From positions 124,001-188,000 of the forward strand of contig NZ_VAJM01000005.1 of NCBI RefSeq assembly GCF_005771675.1: 64,000 nucleotides of DNA. The letters are read 5' to 3'. This DNA is from Hymenobacter jeollabukensis (GTDB lineage Bacteria > Bacteroidota > Bacteroidia > Cytophagales > Hymenobacteraceae). The notes under the pieces were generated by a model. The model made no database searches, was not told the DNA's origin, and saw only the letters and a list, made by a program, of their open reading frames with translations. The position numbers and the translations under genes are program-made. Shown piece by piece: positions 1-7,827 of the stretch. Numbering within the stretch: the first letter of the stretch is position 1; each line of letters opens with the position of its first letter.

Positions 1-423
<423 letters not shown>

Positions 424-440
424 GAACGATGCCGATAGGC

Positions 441-570
441 CGTCATGTCGAGCATGTTGCGCATCAAGCAAGGATCGAGACATCTCGCGTGCTGACTTCC
501 GAGAGTAATCTGCTTGTTCAACGAGAAGAATACTATGGAGTGAGATGTCTCGGCGGCGCTCGACATGACG
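441..570. repeat. Intergenic palindromic repeat, GTCATGTCGAGC family, copy 1
   Basis: A 13-bp perfect inverted repeat (441-453 and 558-570, CGTCATGTCGAGC) encloses a second perfect 11-bp arm pair (476-486 and 542-552, CGAGACATCTC). The left arm carries about 22 extra bases compared with 5 on the right, so the copy is asymmetric. The same outer and inner arms recur at 49076-49182. Together with the accD promoter this explains most of the 321-bp gap between the aldolase and accD. Confidence 0.85.
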
Positions 571-642
571 TTCTGATTCAATCTTTCCCCAGCCGCCCCA
601 GCTTTGCCGGCGCCGGATGCGGGAAGTAGCCGGCCGCTACTT

Positions 643-650
643 TACTTTTG
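643..650 (+). promoter_or_regulatory. Probable -7 promoter box of accD
   Basis: TACTTTTG fits the Bacteroidota -7 consensus TAnnTTTG and lies about 95 nt before the accD ATG. No convincing -33 TTTG is visible at the usual 17-23 nt spacing. Confidence 0.4.
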
Positions 651-744
651 TGTCGCCGAACGGCCCCTCCCGGCTGCGGCTACGTAACTTAGCTTCGGCG
701 CCGCCGGGCGGTTCTCCCATCATCTGACTCAGTTCCCGAACATA

Positions 745-1620
745 ATGGCTTGGTTTAAACGGCAGGAAAAAGGCATCATCACCCCCACGGAGGAGAAAAA
801 AGAAACCCCCGACGGGCTGTGGTACAAGTGTCCCGAGTGCGGCACCGTGGCCGACATGGGGGAGCACCGGCGTATGCTCTACACCTGCGCCAAGTGCAAC
901 TACCACGACCGCATCGACTCGGCCGAGTACTTCGAAATCCTCTTCGATAACAACCAGTTTACCGAACTCGACGCCGACCTGAGCTCCGGCGACCCGCTGC
1001 ACTTCGTCGACACCAAGGCCTACCCGCAGCGCATTGCCGCTACGCAGCGCAGCACCGGCCTCAAGGACGCCGTGCGCACCGCCCACGGTCCCATGAACGG
1101 GCAGGAGCTGGTGGTAGCCTGCATGGATTTCCGCTTTATCGGCGGCTCTATGGGCTCGGTGGTGGGCGAGAAGATTGCCCGCGCCATCGACTACGCCCGC
1201 CAGCACCGCGTGCCCTTCCTGATGATCAGCAAATCGGGTGGCGCGCGCATGATGGAAGCCGGCTACTCGCTGATGCAGATGGCCAAAACCTCGGCCAAGC
1301 TGGCCCTGCTGGCCGAAGCGGGTATCCCGTACATCTCGCTGCTTACCGACCCCACCACCGGCGGCGTGACGGCCTCCTACGCCATGCTCGGCGACTTCAA
1401 CATCTCCGAGCCGGGTGCGCTCATCGGCTTCGCCGGCCCGCGCGTCATCAAGGAAACCATCGGCAAAGACCTGCCCAAGGGCTTCCAGAGCGCCGAGTTC
1501 GTGCTGGAGCACGGCTTTCTCGACTTCATCGTCGACCGGAAGCAGCTGAAGCAGCAGCTTTCGGACCTGCTGCACATGCTGCGCCCGGCCACCGTGCCGG
1601 TCGAGCCGGCGGGCCGCTAG
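745..1620 (+). CDS. accD: Acetyl-CoA carboxylase carboxyltransferase subunit beta
   Basis: 291-residue beta subunit of acetyl-CoA carboxylase, which with AccA moves the carboxyl group from carboxybiotin to acetyl-CoA and makes malonyl-CoA for fatty acid synthesis in the cytoplasm. The N-terminal zinc ribbon is intact (C29, C32, C48, C51; CPEC and CAKC). It is followed by the crotonase-like carboxyltransferase domain with [23 protein letters not shown] and [13 protein letters not shown]. Length is normal for the family. The ATG at 745 puts MAWFKR at the N-terminus, typical of AccD. A strong terminator follows directly, so the gene probably forms its own transcription unit. Confidence 0.96.
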   Translation: MAWFKRQEKGIITPTEEKKETPDGLWYKCPECGTVADMGEHRRMLYTCAKCNYHDRIDSAEYFEILFDNNQFTELDADLSSGDPLHFVDTKAYPQRIAATQRSTGLKDAVRTAHGPMNGQELVVACMDFRFIGGSMGSVVGEKIARAIDYARQHRVPFLMISKSGGARMMEAGYSLMQMAKTSAKLALLAEAGIPYISLLTDPTTGGVTASYAMLGDFNISEPGALIGFAGPRVIKETIGKDLPKGFQSAEFVLEHGFLDFIVDRKQLKQQLSDLLHMLRPATVPVEPAGR

Positions 1621-1646
1621 GGCCGTTCGGCACACTTGTTGGATAA

Positions 1647-1685
1647 CCCCGCCCGGCTGCTCATCTGGCAGCCGGGCGGGGTTTG
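1647..1685 (+). terminator. Rho-independent terminator of accD
   Basis: A 14-bp GC-rich stem (1647-1660 with 1668-1681) and a 7-nt loop lie 26 nt after the accD stop and are followed by TTTGTCGTTT. Confidence 0.85.
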
Positions 1686-1822
1686 TCGTTTCCGGCCCGG
1701 GGCTGGGCGAAAAAAAGCCGACTGAGTATTAGCGGCTTTATATGTTTGCCCAACCTTTTCGACCCGAACCGGGTAAAGCCCAACTGAATTCTCTCTCCAA
1801 CCTCCCACTTTTCACTGACACC

Positions 1823-2563
1823 ATGAAATCATTCAATTCATTGCTTGCCTTGCTCCTGATGTTTACGCTGGCCTTCAGCTCCTGCAAATCGTCGCAGACG
1901 GCGGGCGGGGGCAGTCTGCCCGGCTCCAACGGCACGGGCGAGCGGAAAGACGGCATGAGCAAAACGGCCAAGGGCGGCATCCTGGGTGCCGGCGGCGGTG
2001 CAGTGGTCGGCGGCGTAGTCGGCGGCCTGCTCGGCGGCAAGAAGGGTACGGCCATCGGGGCCATTACGGGCGCGGCCGTAGGCGGCGCCACCGGGGCCGT
2101 TATCGGCCGCAAAATGGACAAGCAGGCCGAAGAGCTGCAGCGCGACATGAAGAACGCCCGCGTGGAGCGCGTAGGTGAAGGCATCAAAATCACCTTCGAC
2201 TCGGGCATCCTGTTCGACACCAACAAGTCGGACCTGCGCCAGGCCTCGATGACGGAAATCCAGAACATGGCCCTGGTGCTGAAGAAGTACCCCGACACCA
2301 ACGTGCTGGTGGAAGGCCACACCGACAACACCGGCTCGGACGCCATCAACCAGCCGCTGTCGGAGCGCCGGGCCCAGGCCGTGGCCAACTACACCATTCA
2401 GCAGGGCGTGGAGTCGACGCGCGTGACGACCAACGGCTACGGCTCCTCGCAGCCGGTGGCCGATAACGCCACGGTAGAAGGTCGCCAGGCCAACCGCCGC
2501 GTGGAAATTGCCATCTACGCCAACGAGAAGATGAAAAAAGCGGCTGAGAAAGGCCAGCTGTAA
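1823..2563 (+). CDS. OmpA-family lipoprotein with Gly-zipper segment
   Basis: 246-residue envelope protein. A lipoprotein signal (MKSFNSLLALLLMF, lipobox FSSC) is followed by a low-complexity linker. Next comes a Gly-zipper membrane-insertion segment (repeated GxxxG pattern, GAGGGAVVGGVVGG) ending in GRKMDKQAEELQRDM, then a C-terminal OmpA peptidoglycan-binding domain (LVEGHTDNTGS, LSERRAQAV, NRRVEIAI). The OmpA domain should bind meso-DAP of the cell wall, tethering the outer membrane. An in-frame ATG exists at 1742, but the ATG at 1823 gives a clean lipoprotein signal and is chosen. It is a close paralogue of the gene at 3439, with the small Gly-zipper gene at 2748 between them. Confidence 0.9.
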   Translation: MKSFNSLLALLLMFTLAFSSCKSSQTAGGGSLPGSNGTGERKDGMSKTAKGGILGAGGGAVVGGVVGGLLGGKKGTAIGAITGAAVGGATGAVIGRKMDKQAEELQRDMKNARVERVGEGIKITFDSGILFDTNKSDLRQASMTEIQNMALVLKKYPDTNVLVEGHTDNTGSDAINQPLSERRAQAVANYTIQQGVESTRVTTNGYGSSQPVADNATVEGRQANRRVEIAIYANEKMKKAAEKGQL

Positions 2564-2590
2564 GCCGCAGGAACACCCTCCCGGTTTGAA

Positions 2591-2620
2591 AAGAGCCGCC
2601 CCGTCGGGGCGGCTCTTTTG
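2591..2620 (+). terminator. Rho-independent terminator
   Basis: Perfect 12-bp stem (2591-2602 with 2606-2617), 3-nt loop, then a T-run; it lies 27 nt after the OmpA lipoprotein stop. Confidence 0.9.
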
Positions 2621-2747
2621 TTGTGCCATTACTTAAGGAGAGCAAAATAGCCAGGCCAGTGTAACCCTGTCCCCCGGGATTTGCGTTTTAAATCCTAGCT
2701 GCCCGCTATTTCCCCATTTCGCGGCGGGCCTTAACTCTCGAAACGCC

Positions 2748-3035
2748 ATGAACTTACATAAAGGAATCGTTGCTGCCGTGCTGTCGGTAGCCCTGCTGGG
2801 CGGTGCTGCCTCGTCGGCCCAGGCCCAATCGAAAGTAACCAAGCCCGGCACCTGGAGCGGTAAAGCCAAAGGGGCTGCCATTGGTGCCGGTGCCGGTGCC
2901 GCTACCGGGGCCGTCGTAGGCGGTGGCAAAGGGGCCCTGATCGGGGCCGCTGCCGGCACCGTTGGCGGGGCCGTCATCGGCCGCAAGCGCGACAAGAAAA
3001 AAGACCCGGTGCGTTATCAGGCGTACAAAAAATAA
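2748..3035 (+). CDS. Small secreted Gly-zipper protein
   Basis: 95-residue protein with a Sec signal peptide (about residues 1-26, cleavage after AQA). The mature part is almost wholly a Gly-zipper: alternating Gly/Ala with GxxxG spacing (GAAIGAGAGAATGAVVGG, then AVIGRKRDKKK), ending in a basic tail. The zipper resembles those of its two OmpA neighbours, but the OmpA domain is absent. Gly-zipper segments of this kind associate with or span membranes. A specific function cannot be assigned. It has terminators on both sides and so probably its own promoter. It may be a truncated relative or accessory partner of the neighbouring OmpA proteins (inference). Confidence 0.8.
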   Translation: MNLHKGIVAAVLSVALLGGAASSAQAQSKVTKPGTWSGKAKGAAIGAGAGAATGAVVGGGKGALIGAAAGTVGGAVIGRKRDKKKDPVRYQAYKK

Positions 3036-3110
3036 CCCGCCGGCAACTGCCGGCGGCTCAAATCAGCGCTGGATGCATGATAATAGGATGCATTTCAGTT
3101 AGTTACTTGG

Positions 3111-3144
3111 AAAAAGGCCGTTCTGCTCCCAGAACGGCCTTTTT
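3111..3144 (+). terminator. Rho-independent terminator
   Basis: Perfect 15-bp stem including the A-run and T-run (3111-3125 with 3130-3144) and a 4-nt loop. It lies 75 nt after the Gly-zipper gene. Confidence 0.9.
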
Positions 3145-3438
3145 ACTTTCGATGAAATGGTACAACATTTAGTAGCAGCTCGCGTTGAAGGGCACGCCCG
3201 GTCAGCCGATGATGGAGTCATATCCGTTGTTATATTTGGCCGGCTGAGCCTCGGTGAAACGCGCTGAGGTAGTCAAAAACAGAAAATTATTTGCCAGATA
3301 ATCAGTATGATGCGTACTATCTGGCGCAACGGTGGGCGCTTTGGCAAGGTGGTTGCAAAATCCCGGTCAGAGAGAGACGCTCCACACTCCATCTTCCACT
3401 GGCTTCTCTCAACTCACCAACCAGAAAACCACAGTACA
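3145..3438. other. Gene-free spacer upstream of second OmpA gene
   Basis: No coding signal, repeat or RNA was recognised here. It must contain the promoter of the gene at 3439, but no clear TAnnTTTG was found. A reading frame open from 3307 runs into the OmpA gene, but its extra N-terminus has no signal-peptide character. Confidence 0.5.
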
Positions 3439-4152
3439 ATGAACAAGCTTCGTTCCTCACTCGCCTTCCTGCTGGCCCTCGTGCTGCTGATGACCTCGGC
3501 AGTATCGGAAGCCCAGACGACCACCACCACCCAGAAGAAGGGTATGAGCAAAACCGCTAAGGGCGGTATCATCGGGGGCCTGGGCGGGGCTGCTGGCGGC
3601 GCCGTGCTGGGCCGTGTAATCGGTGGCAAGAAAGGCACGGCCGTGGGCGCCGTAATCGGGGCTGCCGTGGGTGGTGGCGCCGGTGCCCTCATCGGCCGCC
3701 GCATGGATAAGCAAGCCGAAGAGCTGCGCCGCGACATGGCTGGCGCCAAAGTAGAGCGCGTAGGTGAAGGCATCAAAATCACCTTCGCTTCGGGCATCCT
3801 GTTCGCCAAGAACTCCTCGGAGCTGACTGCAGCCGCGCAGGAAAACATCGGGACGCTGGCCGCTACGCTGAAGAAGTACGGTGACACCAACGTGCTCATC
3901 GAAGGCCACACCGACAACACCGGCACCGACGCCATCAACGACCCGCTGTCGGTGCGCCGCGCGCAGGCCGTGGCCAACTACGCCATGAACCAGGGCGTGG
4001 AGTCGTCGCGCTTCGAAGTGAAAGGCTACGGCTCGAAGCAGCCCATTGCCGACAACACGACCGAAGCCGGCCGCTCGCAGAACCGCCGCGTAGAAGTAGC
4101 CATCTACGCCAACGAAAAGCTGAAGAAAGCTGCCGAGAAAGGCACGATCTAA
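3439..4152 (+). CDS. OmpA-family secreted protein with Gly-zipper segment
   Basis: 237-residue paralogue of the protein at 1823. A Sec signal peptide (MNKLRSSLAFLLALVLLM, cleavage near SEA) replaces the lipoprotein signal of the other copy: no lipobox cysteine is present. It is followed by the same GMSKTAKGGI lead-in, Gly-zipper, GRRMDKQAEELRRDM junction and a C-terminal OmpA domain (IEGHTDNTGT, LSVRRAQAV, NRRVEVAI). The ATG at 3439 is chosen because it begins the signal peptide. The two copies therefore differ mainly in how they are anchored: lipid anchor versus zipper only (inference). Confidence 0.9.
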   Translation: MNKLRSSLAFLLALVLLMTSAVSEAQTTTTTQKKGMSKTAKGGIIGGLGGAAGGAVLGRVIGGKKGTAVGAVIGAAVGGGAGALIGRRMDKQAEELRRDMAGAKVERVGEGIKITFASGILFAKNSSELTAAAQENIGTLAATLKKYGDTNVLIEGHTDNTGTDAINDPLSVRRAQAVANYAMNQGVESSRFEVKGYGSKQPIADNTTEAGRSQNRRVEVAIYANEKLKKAAEKGTI

Positions 4153-4185
4153 GCCGGGCCGGCCAACGCCGCTGTCCCGTCGCTC

Positions 4186-4227
4186 ATCCGGCGGCTCCCC
4201 AATTGGTGGAGCCGCCGGATTTTTTTT
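4186..4227 (+). terminator. Rho-independent terminator
   Basis: 13-bp perfect stem (4186-4198 with 4208-4220) followed by a run of eight T. Confidence 0.9.
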
Positions 4228-4294
4228 ATCCCGTACCAAGACTGCCCACCGGCGCTGGCGTAACCCCGGCCCGGCCGCCGCGGTACACCGGTAT

Positions 4295-5059
4295 ATGCCC
4301 CTTCCTGCCCTCACCACCGCTTACGACCTCGCGCCCGCGGCCAAAACCCTCGAAGACCACCGCATCCTGCACGCCTTCTACGGGCCGGTGCCCGCCGGGC
4401 AGCGCCGCACGCCCATGCGCGAGCTGATCAGCACCGTCCTCTCGCACCGCACCACGCACCGCGACGAGGAGCTGGCCTACGACCGGATGCTGGAAGCCTT
4501 CGGCGACTGGCAGGGCGTGGTGGACGCGCCCACCGCCGAGCTGGCCCACGCCATCCGCACCACGCGCTGGCCCGACACCCAGGCGCCGCGCATTCAGGAA
4601 ATCCTGCGGCGGATCAAGGCCGAGTTTGGCGAGTATTCCCTCGACGCGCTGGCGGATTGGCCGATGGAGCGCGGCCTGGCGTGGCTGACCGGCATGCCCG
4701 GTATCGGGCTGAAAACGGCGTCGCTGGTGCTGCTCTTCAACTTCCAAAAACCCGTGCTGCCCGTCGATACGCACGTGCACCGCGTGGCCCAGCGCCTGGG
4801 CCTGATCGGGCCGAAGGTGTCGGTGGAAAAGGCGCACGAGGTGCTGCTGGCCCAGCTGCCGCCCGATGCCGAGGTGCTGCTGAACTTTCACAAGCACAAC
4901 TACTGGCTGGGGCAGCACATCTGCTTCTTCAGCAAGCCCAACTGCCCGGCCTGCCCGCTCAAGGGCCTCTGCAACTACTACCTGGAGCACTACGGCCCCG
5001 CCACGGCAGCCGATCTGGCCGCCGTGGCGCCGGAGTGGACGGGGGAGAAGCTGCACTGA
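4295..5059 (+). CDS. Endonuclease III-like DNA glycosylase/AP lyase with [4Fe-4S] cluster
   Basis: 254-residue HhH-GPD base-excision repair enzyme. The helix-hairpin-helix GMPGIGLKTAS carries the lysine (K140) at the catalytic position of bifunctional Nth enzymes. D158 in VDTHVHR is the conserved activating aspartate. The C-terminal C210-x6-C217-x2-C220-x5-C226 matches the Nth iron-sulfur loop exactly. Expected role: removal of oxidised pyrimidines and cleavage of AP sites. The protein is longer than E. coli Nth (211 residues) because of an N-terminal extension, and LSHRTTHRDE stands where Nth usually has LSAQTTD. It may therefore be a diverged Nth paralogue rather than the main one. Confidence 0.88.
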   Translation: MPLPALTTAYDLAPAAKTLEDHRILHAFYGPVPAGQRRTPMRELISTVLSHRTTHRDEELAYDRMLEAFGDWQGVVDAPTAELAHAIRTTRWPDTQAPRIQEILRRIKAEFGEYSLDALADWPMERGLAWLTGMPGIGLKTASLVLLFNFQKPVLPVDTHVHRVAQRLGLIGPKVSVEKAHEVLLAQLPPDAEVLLNFHKHNYWLGQHICFFSKPNCPACPLKGLCNYYLEHYGPATAADLAAVAPEWTGEKLH

Positions 5060-5080
5060 TCGAACGGTTCACCCTGTAGT

Positions 5081-5258
5081 CATTGCGAGCGAAGCGCGGC
5101 AATCGTTCCTCTCGTGGCAGAAACGGTACAACACGCACCAACTGAAAACAGCCCCGCCCGAAACCAGTATCTGTAGTTTCGGGCGGGGCTATTTTGGGCT
5201 TCTGCCAGTGGGCTCGTCGTGCCCCGAGAAGAACGATTGCCGCGCTTCGCTCGCAATG
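5081..5258. repeat. Intergenic palindromic repeat, CATTGCGAGCGAAGCG family, copy 1
   Basis: A 28-bp perfect inverted repeat (5081-5108 and 5231-5258; starts CATTGCGAGCGAAGCGCGGC) extends a few more bases with one mismatch. Inside is a second perfect 15-bp hairpin (5150-5164 with 5176-5190). It lies between the glycosylase and the radical SAM gene. Parts of its arms and interior (for example ATCGTTCCTCTCGTGGCA) recur at 37088-37336. Confidence 0.88.
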
Positions 5259-5339
5259 CCTACTGGTGCTACCGTCGCCACGAACAATCCGGGCTGGAAA
5301 AGCTTGTAGCTTGCAAGTCCTGAAGCTGCCAATCAACCC

Positions 5340-6323
5340 ATGCGCCTCGTTCACCATCCGGTTCTGTGCAATTACTACGTCACCTACCGGTGCAATGCGA
5401 AGTGCTCGTTCTGCGACATCTGGGAGAAACCCTCGCCCTACATTCAGCTGGCCGACGTGGAGCAGAACCTGCGCGACCTGAAGAAGCTGGGCGTCTCGGT
5501 TATCGATTTTACGGGTGGTGAGCCGCTGCTGCACCGGCAGCTGCCGGAGTTTCTGGCCCTGGCCCACGAGCTGGGCTTTATCACCACCGTCACCACCAAC
5601 GGGCTGCTGTACCCCAAGTTCGCCGAGCGGCTGCGGGGGAAGGTGGACATGCTGCACTTCTCGCTCGATTCATCGGAGAAGGAGCAGCACGACCGGGGCC
5701 GGGGCGTGGCCTGCTACGACTTCGTGCTCGAAAGCATTCGGGTGGCCAAAGAATTGGGCGAGCGGCCCGATATCCTGTTCACCGTGTTCCGCCAGAACCT
5801 CGACCAGCTGGAGGCCGTGTACCGCGACATCACCCGGCCCAACGGGCTGATGCTCATTATCAATCCGGCTTTTGAGTACAACGGCGTGGAAACCGGCGAG
5901 CAGCTGACCGAGCAGGAGCTGGACTACCTCTCGGCCTTCGGCAAGCGGCCGGGCGTGTATCTGAACGAGGCCTTCATCCAGCTGCGCCGCGACGGGGGCA
6001 ACCACGTGGCCGCGCCCGTGTGCCGGGCCGCCAGCACCACGCTGGTCATTTCGCCCAACAACGAGCTGGTGCTGCCCTGCTACCACCTCGGCACCAAAAC
6101 CTTTCCCATAGAGGGCCGGCTGCACGAGCTGTACCGCTCGGAGCCGGTGCAGCAGCTGGCCGCGCTGGAAGGCCGCCTGCCCCAGTGCGAGGGCTGCACC
6201 ATCAACTGCTACATGCAGCCCAGCTTCGCCGTCGAAACCAGCAAGTACTTCTGGCAGGCCCTGCCGAGCACGCTCAAGTACAACTGGTACAAGGGCACAT
6301 GGAAGCGGATGCTGGCCCGCTAA
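5340..6323 (+). CDS. Radical SAM protein with SPASM-like C-terminal cysteines
   Basis: 327-residue radical SAM enzyme. The cluster motif C18-x3-C22-x2-C25 (CNAKCSFC) should bind the [4Fe-4S] that cleaves S-adenosylmethionine. The SAM-contacting segment DFTGGEPLLH and the barrel strand VTTNGLLYP follow. Later cysteines (APVCRAAS, LVLPCYHLG, CEGCTINCYM) are arranged like the auxiliary-cluster region of SPASM-type proteins. The substrate cannot be read from the sequence and no peptide precursor or pathway neighbour is evident. The ATG at 5340 directly precedes the conserved N-terminal strand, and the frame overlaps no other gene. The product is probably cytoplasmic. Confidence 0.88.
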   Translation: MRLVHHPVLCNYYVTYRCNAKCSFCDIWEKPSPYIQLADVEQNLRDLKKLGVSVIDFTGGEPLLHRQLPEFLALAHELGFITTVTTNGLLYPKFAERLRGKVDMLHFSLDSSEKEQHDRGRGVACYDFVLESIRVAKELGERPDILFTVFRQNLDQLEAVYRDITRPNGLMLIINPAFEYNGVETGEQLTEQELDYLSAFGKRPGVYLNEAFIQLRRDGGNHVAAPVCRAASTTLVISPNNELVLPCYHLGTKTFPIEGRLHELYRSEPVQQLAALEGRLPQCEGCTINCYMQPSFAVETSKYFWQALPSTLKYNWYKGTWKRMLAR

Positions 6324-6471
6324 GGCAGGCGTTGCAGTAGCCCGAATCCGGCTGTTTGTCGGCTGCCCGGGGCAGAACCCCAACAACGGAGCCTAATTGA
6401 CTTACCTGCGGGTGGCGCAACTGCCGACGCGGGTAGCGGGCTGGGGCAATAACCATATAGGTAGCCCCTGC

Positions 6472-6479
6472 TACCTTCG
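6472..6479 (+). promoter_or_regulatory. Probable -7 box of the carbonic anhydrase gene
   Basis: TACCTTCG, a one-base variant of TAnnTTTG, lies 25 nt before the ATG at 6505. Confidence 0.4.
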
Positions 6480-6504
6480 CGCCAATTCCTTTTCGCTGTT
6501 CGCC

Positions 6505-7029
6505 ATGCCTCCGCTTATCCTGCCCGTGCTGGGCAAAACGCCCGCCATCGACCCCAGCTGCTACGTGGCCGACAACGCCACCATCATCGGCGACGTGGTG
6601 CTGGGCCCCGACTGCACCGTGTGGTTCACCGCCGTAGTGCGCGGCGACGTCAATAGCATCCGGATAGGGGAGAAGACCAACATTCAGGACGGGGCCGTGA
6701 TTCACTGCACCTACGAACGGGCCGCCACCAGTATCGGCAGCCGCGTGAGCATCGGGCACCGGGCCATCGTGCACGGCTGCACCGTGGAAGACGACGTGCT
6801 CATCGGCATGGGCGCCATCGTGATGGACCGCGCCGTGGTGGGCCGCGGCTGCATCATCGCGGCCGGGGCCATCGTGCTCGAAAACACCCAGTGCGAGCCG
6901 GGCTACCTCTACGCCGGCGTGCCCGCCAAAAAGATCAAGCCCGTGACCGAAGCCCAGCGGCAGACCATCGGCCGCACCGCCGACAACTACGTAATGTACG
7001 CCGGCTGGCTGCGCGAAAATCCGGCGTAG
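6505..7029 (+). CDS. Gamma-class carbonic anhydrase family protein (left-handed beta-helix)
   Basis: 174-residue hexapeptide-repeat protein of the gamma carbonic anhydrase/YrdA family. H67, H85 and H90 (VIHCT, GHRAIVHGC) are the three zinc-ligand histidines of the family. The repeated [LIV]-G-x4 turns (IIGDVVLGPD, SIGSRVSIGH, VLIGMGAIVMD) build the beta-helix, and the protein probably works as a trimer in the cytoplasm. Reaction: reversible CO2 hydration, although many YrdA-like members have no proven activity. An in-frame ATG occurs at 6397, but the promoter box at 6472 and the family N-terminus favour 6505. Confidence 0.9.
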   Translation: MPPLILPVLGKTPAIDPSCYVADNATIIGDVVLGPDCTVWFTAVVRGDVNSIRIGEKTNIQDGAVIHCTYERAATSIGSRVSIGHRAIVHGCTVEDDVLIGMGAIVMDRAVVGRGCIIAAGAIVLENTQCEPGYLYAGVPAKKIKPVTEAQRQTIGRTADNYVMYAGWLRENPA

Positions 7030-7098
7030 GGTCGGCCGTCCGGCAGAATGTCGGCCAAGTGCAACCAACCTTTCCGCCGGGCGGCGGCTCTCTCGGGC

Positions 7099-7755
7099 AT
7101 GAACCACTTCTTCGCCCGTACGGCCGCGGTGCTCCTGGCCGTAGCCTCCTTCGCCTCCTGCAGCCGTTCGCAGTACGCCTTCACGCCTGCCCCCTCGGCT
7201 TACCACGCCGTGGCTGCCGCTGGCACGCCCGTTGCACCCGCCGCGGAACCGGTTGCCGCCACCGCCCCGTCCACTGCCCCGCCGGCCGACCTGACGGCCT
7301 CGACCGTGCCCGTAGCCCCCGCTGCTCCGCGCCAGACCGCCACCCCGCTCAGCCGGCCGGTAGCGCCGGTAACGGCCGCTCCGGCCGTTGTCAAGGCCGT
7401 GACGCCCGCCGCCCGTAAGGCCCTGCGCCGCGAGGTGCGCCAGGCTGTGAAGCAGGCACACCGCCAAGCCGCTGCCGCCCCCGCGGCCGAGGGCAAAAGC
7501 CAGCTCACGGCCCTGCTGCTGGAGCTGTTCCTGGGATTTTTGGGCGTGCACCGCTTCTACCTGGGCTACACCGGCCGCGGCATTCTCTACATTGCGCTGC
7601 TACTGACCAGCTGGCTCATCATTCCCTTCTTCGTGCTGGCCGTGCTGACCACCATCGATTTGGTGATGATCATCACCGGTGACCTGAAGCCCAAGAATGG
7701 CGAATACGCCAAAACCTTCGAGGACATGGGCAAAAACAAAAAAGACAAGGAGTAA
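7099..7755 (+). CDS. TM2-domain protein with lipoprotein-type signal
   Basis: 218-residue protein. The N-terminus MNHFFARTAAVLLAVASF ends in the lipobox FASC. Then comes about 100 residues of Ala/Pro/Thr/Val-rich linker, a basic helix (KALRREVRQAVKQAHRQAAA), and a C-terminal TM2 domain with two membrane helices joined by the DxxD/R-type turn (LGFLGVHRFYLGYTGRG, then IIPFFVLAVLTTIDLVMIIT). TM2 domains are widespread in bacteria with no agreed function. ATG 7099 is preferred over the in-frame 7048 because it starts the signal. Lipid anchoring plus inner-membrane helices is an unusual topology. Confidence 0.82.
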   Translation: MNHFFARTAAVLLAVASFASCSRSQYAFTPAPSAYHAVAAAGTPVAPAAEPVAATAPSTAPPADLTASTVPVAPAAPRQTATPLSRPVAPVTAAPAVVKAVTPAARKALRREVRQAVKQAHRQAAAAPAAEGKSQLTALLLELFLGFLGVHRFYLGYTGRGILYIALLLTSWLIIPFFVLAVLTTIDLVMIITGDLKPKNGEYAKTFEDMGKNKKDKE

Positions 7756-7771
7756 GGTCTGCCTGTCAAGC

Positions 7772-7810
7772 AAAACGCCCCCTCCATCCGTGGATGAAGG
7801 GGGCGTTTTC
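7772..7810. terminator. Bidirectional terminator between TM2 and CorC-like genes
   Basis: The stem AACGCCCCC pairs with GGGGGCGTT around the inner hairpin CATCC/GGATG, with A-run and T-run on the two flanks. It sits between convergent genes. Confidence 0.82.
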
Positions 7811-7827
7811 GTTTCAAGCCTGGTGGA

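Noticed and set aside
637-1635. 332-codon open frame antisense to accD
   Set aside because: Shadow frame of GC-rich coding DNA; its translation is His/Gly/Ala/Arg-rich without any domain, while accD is certain.
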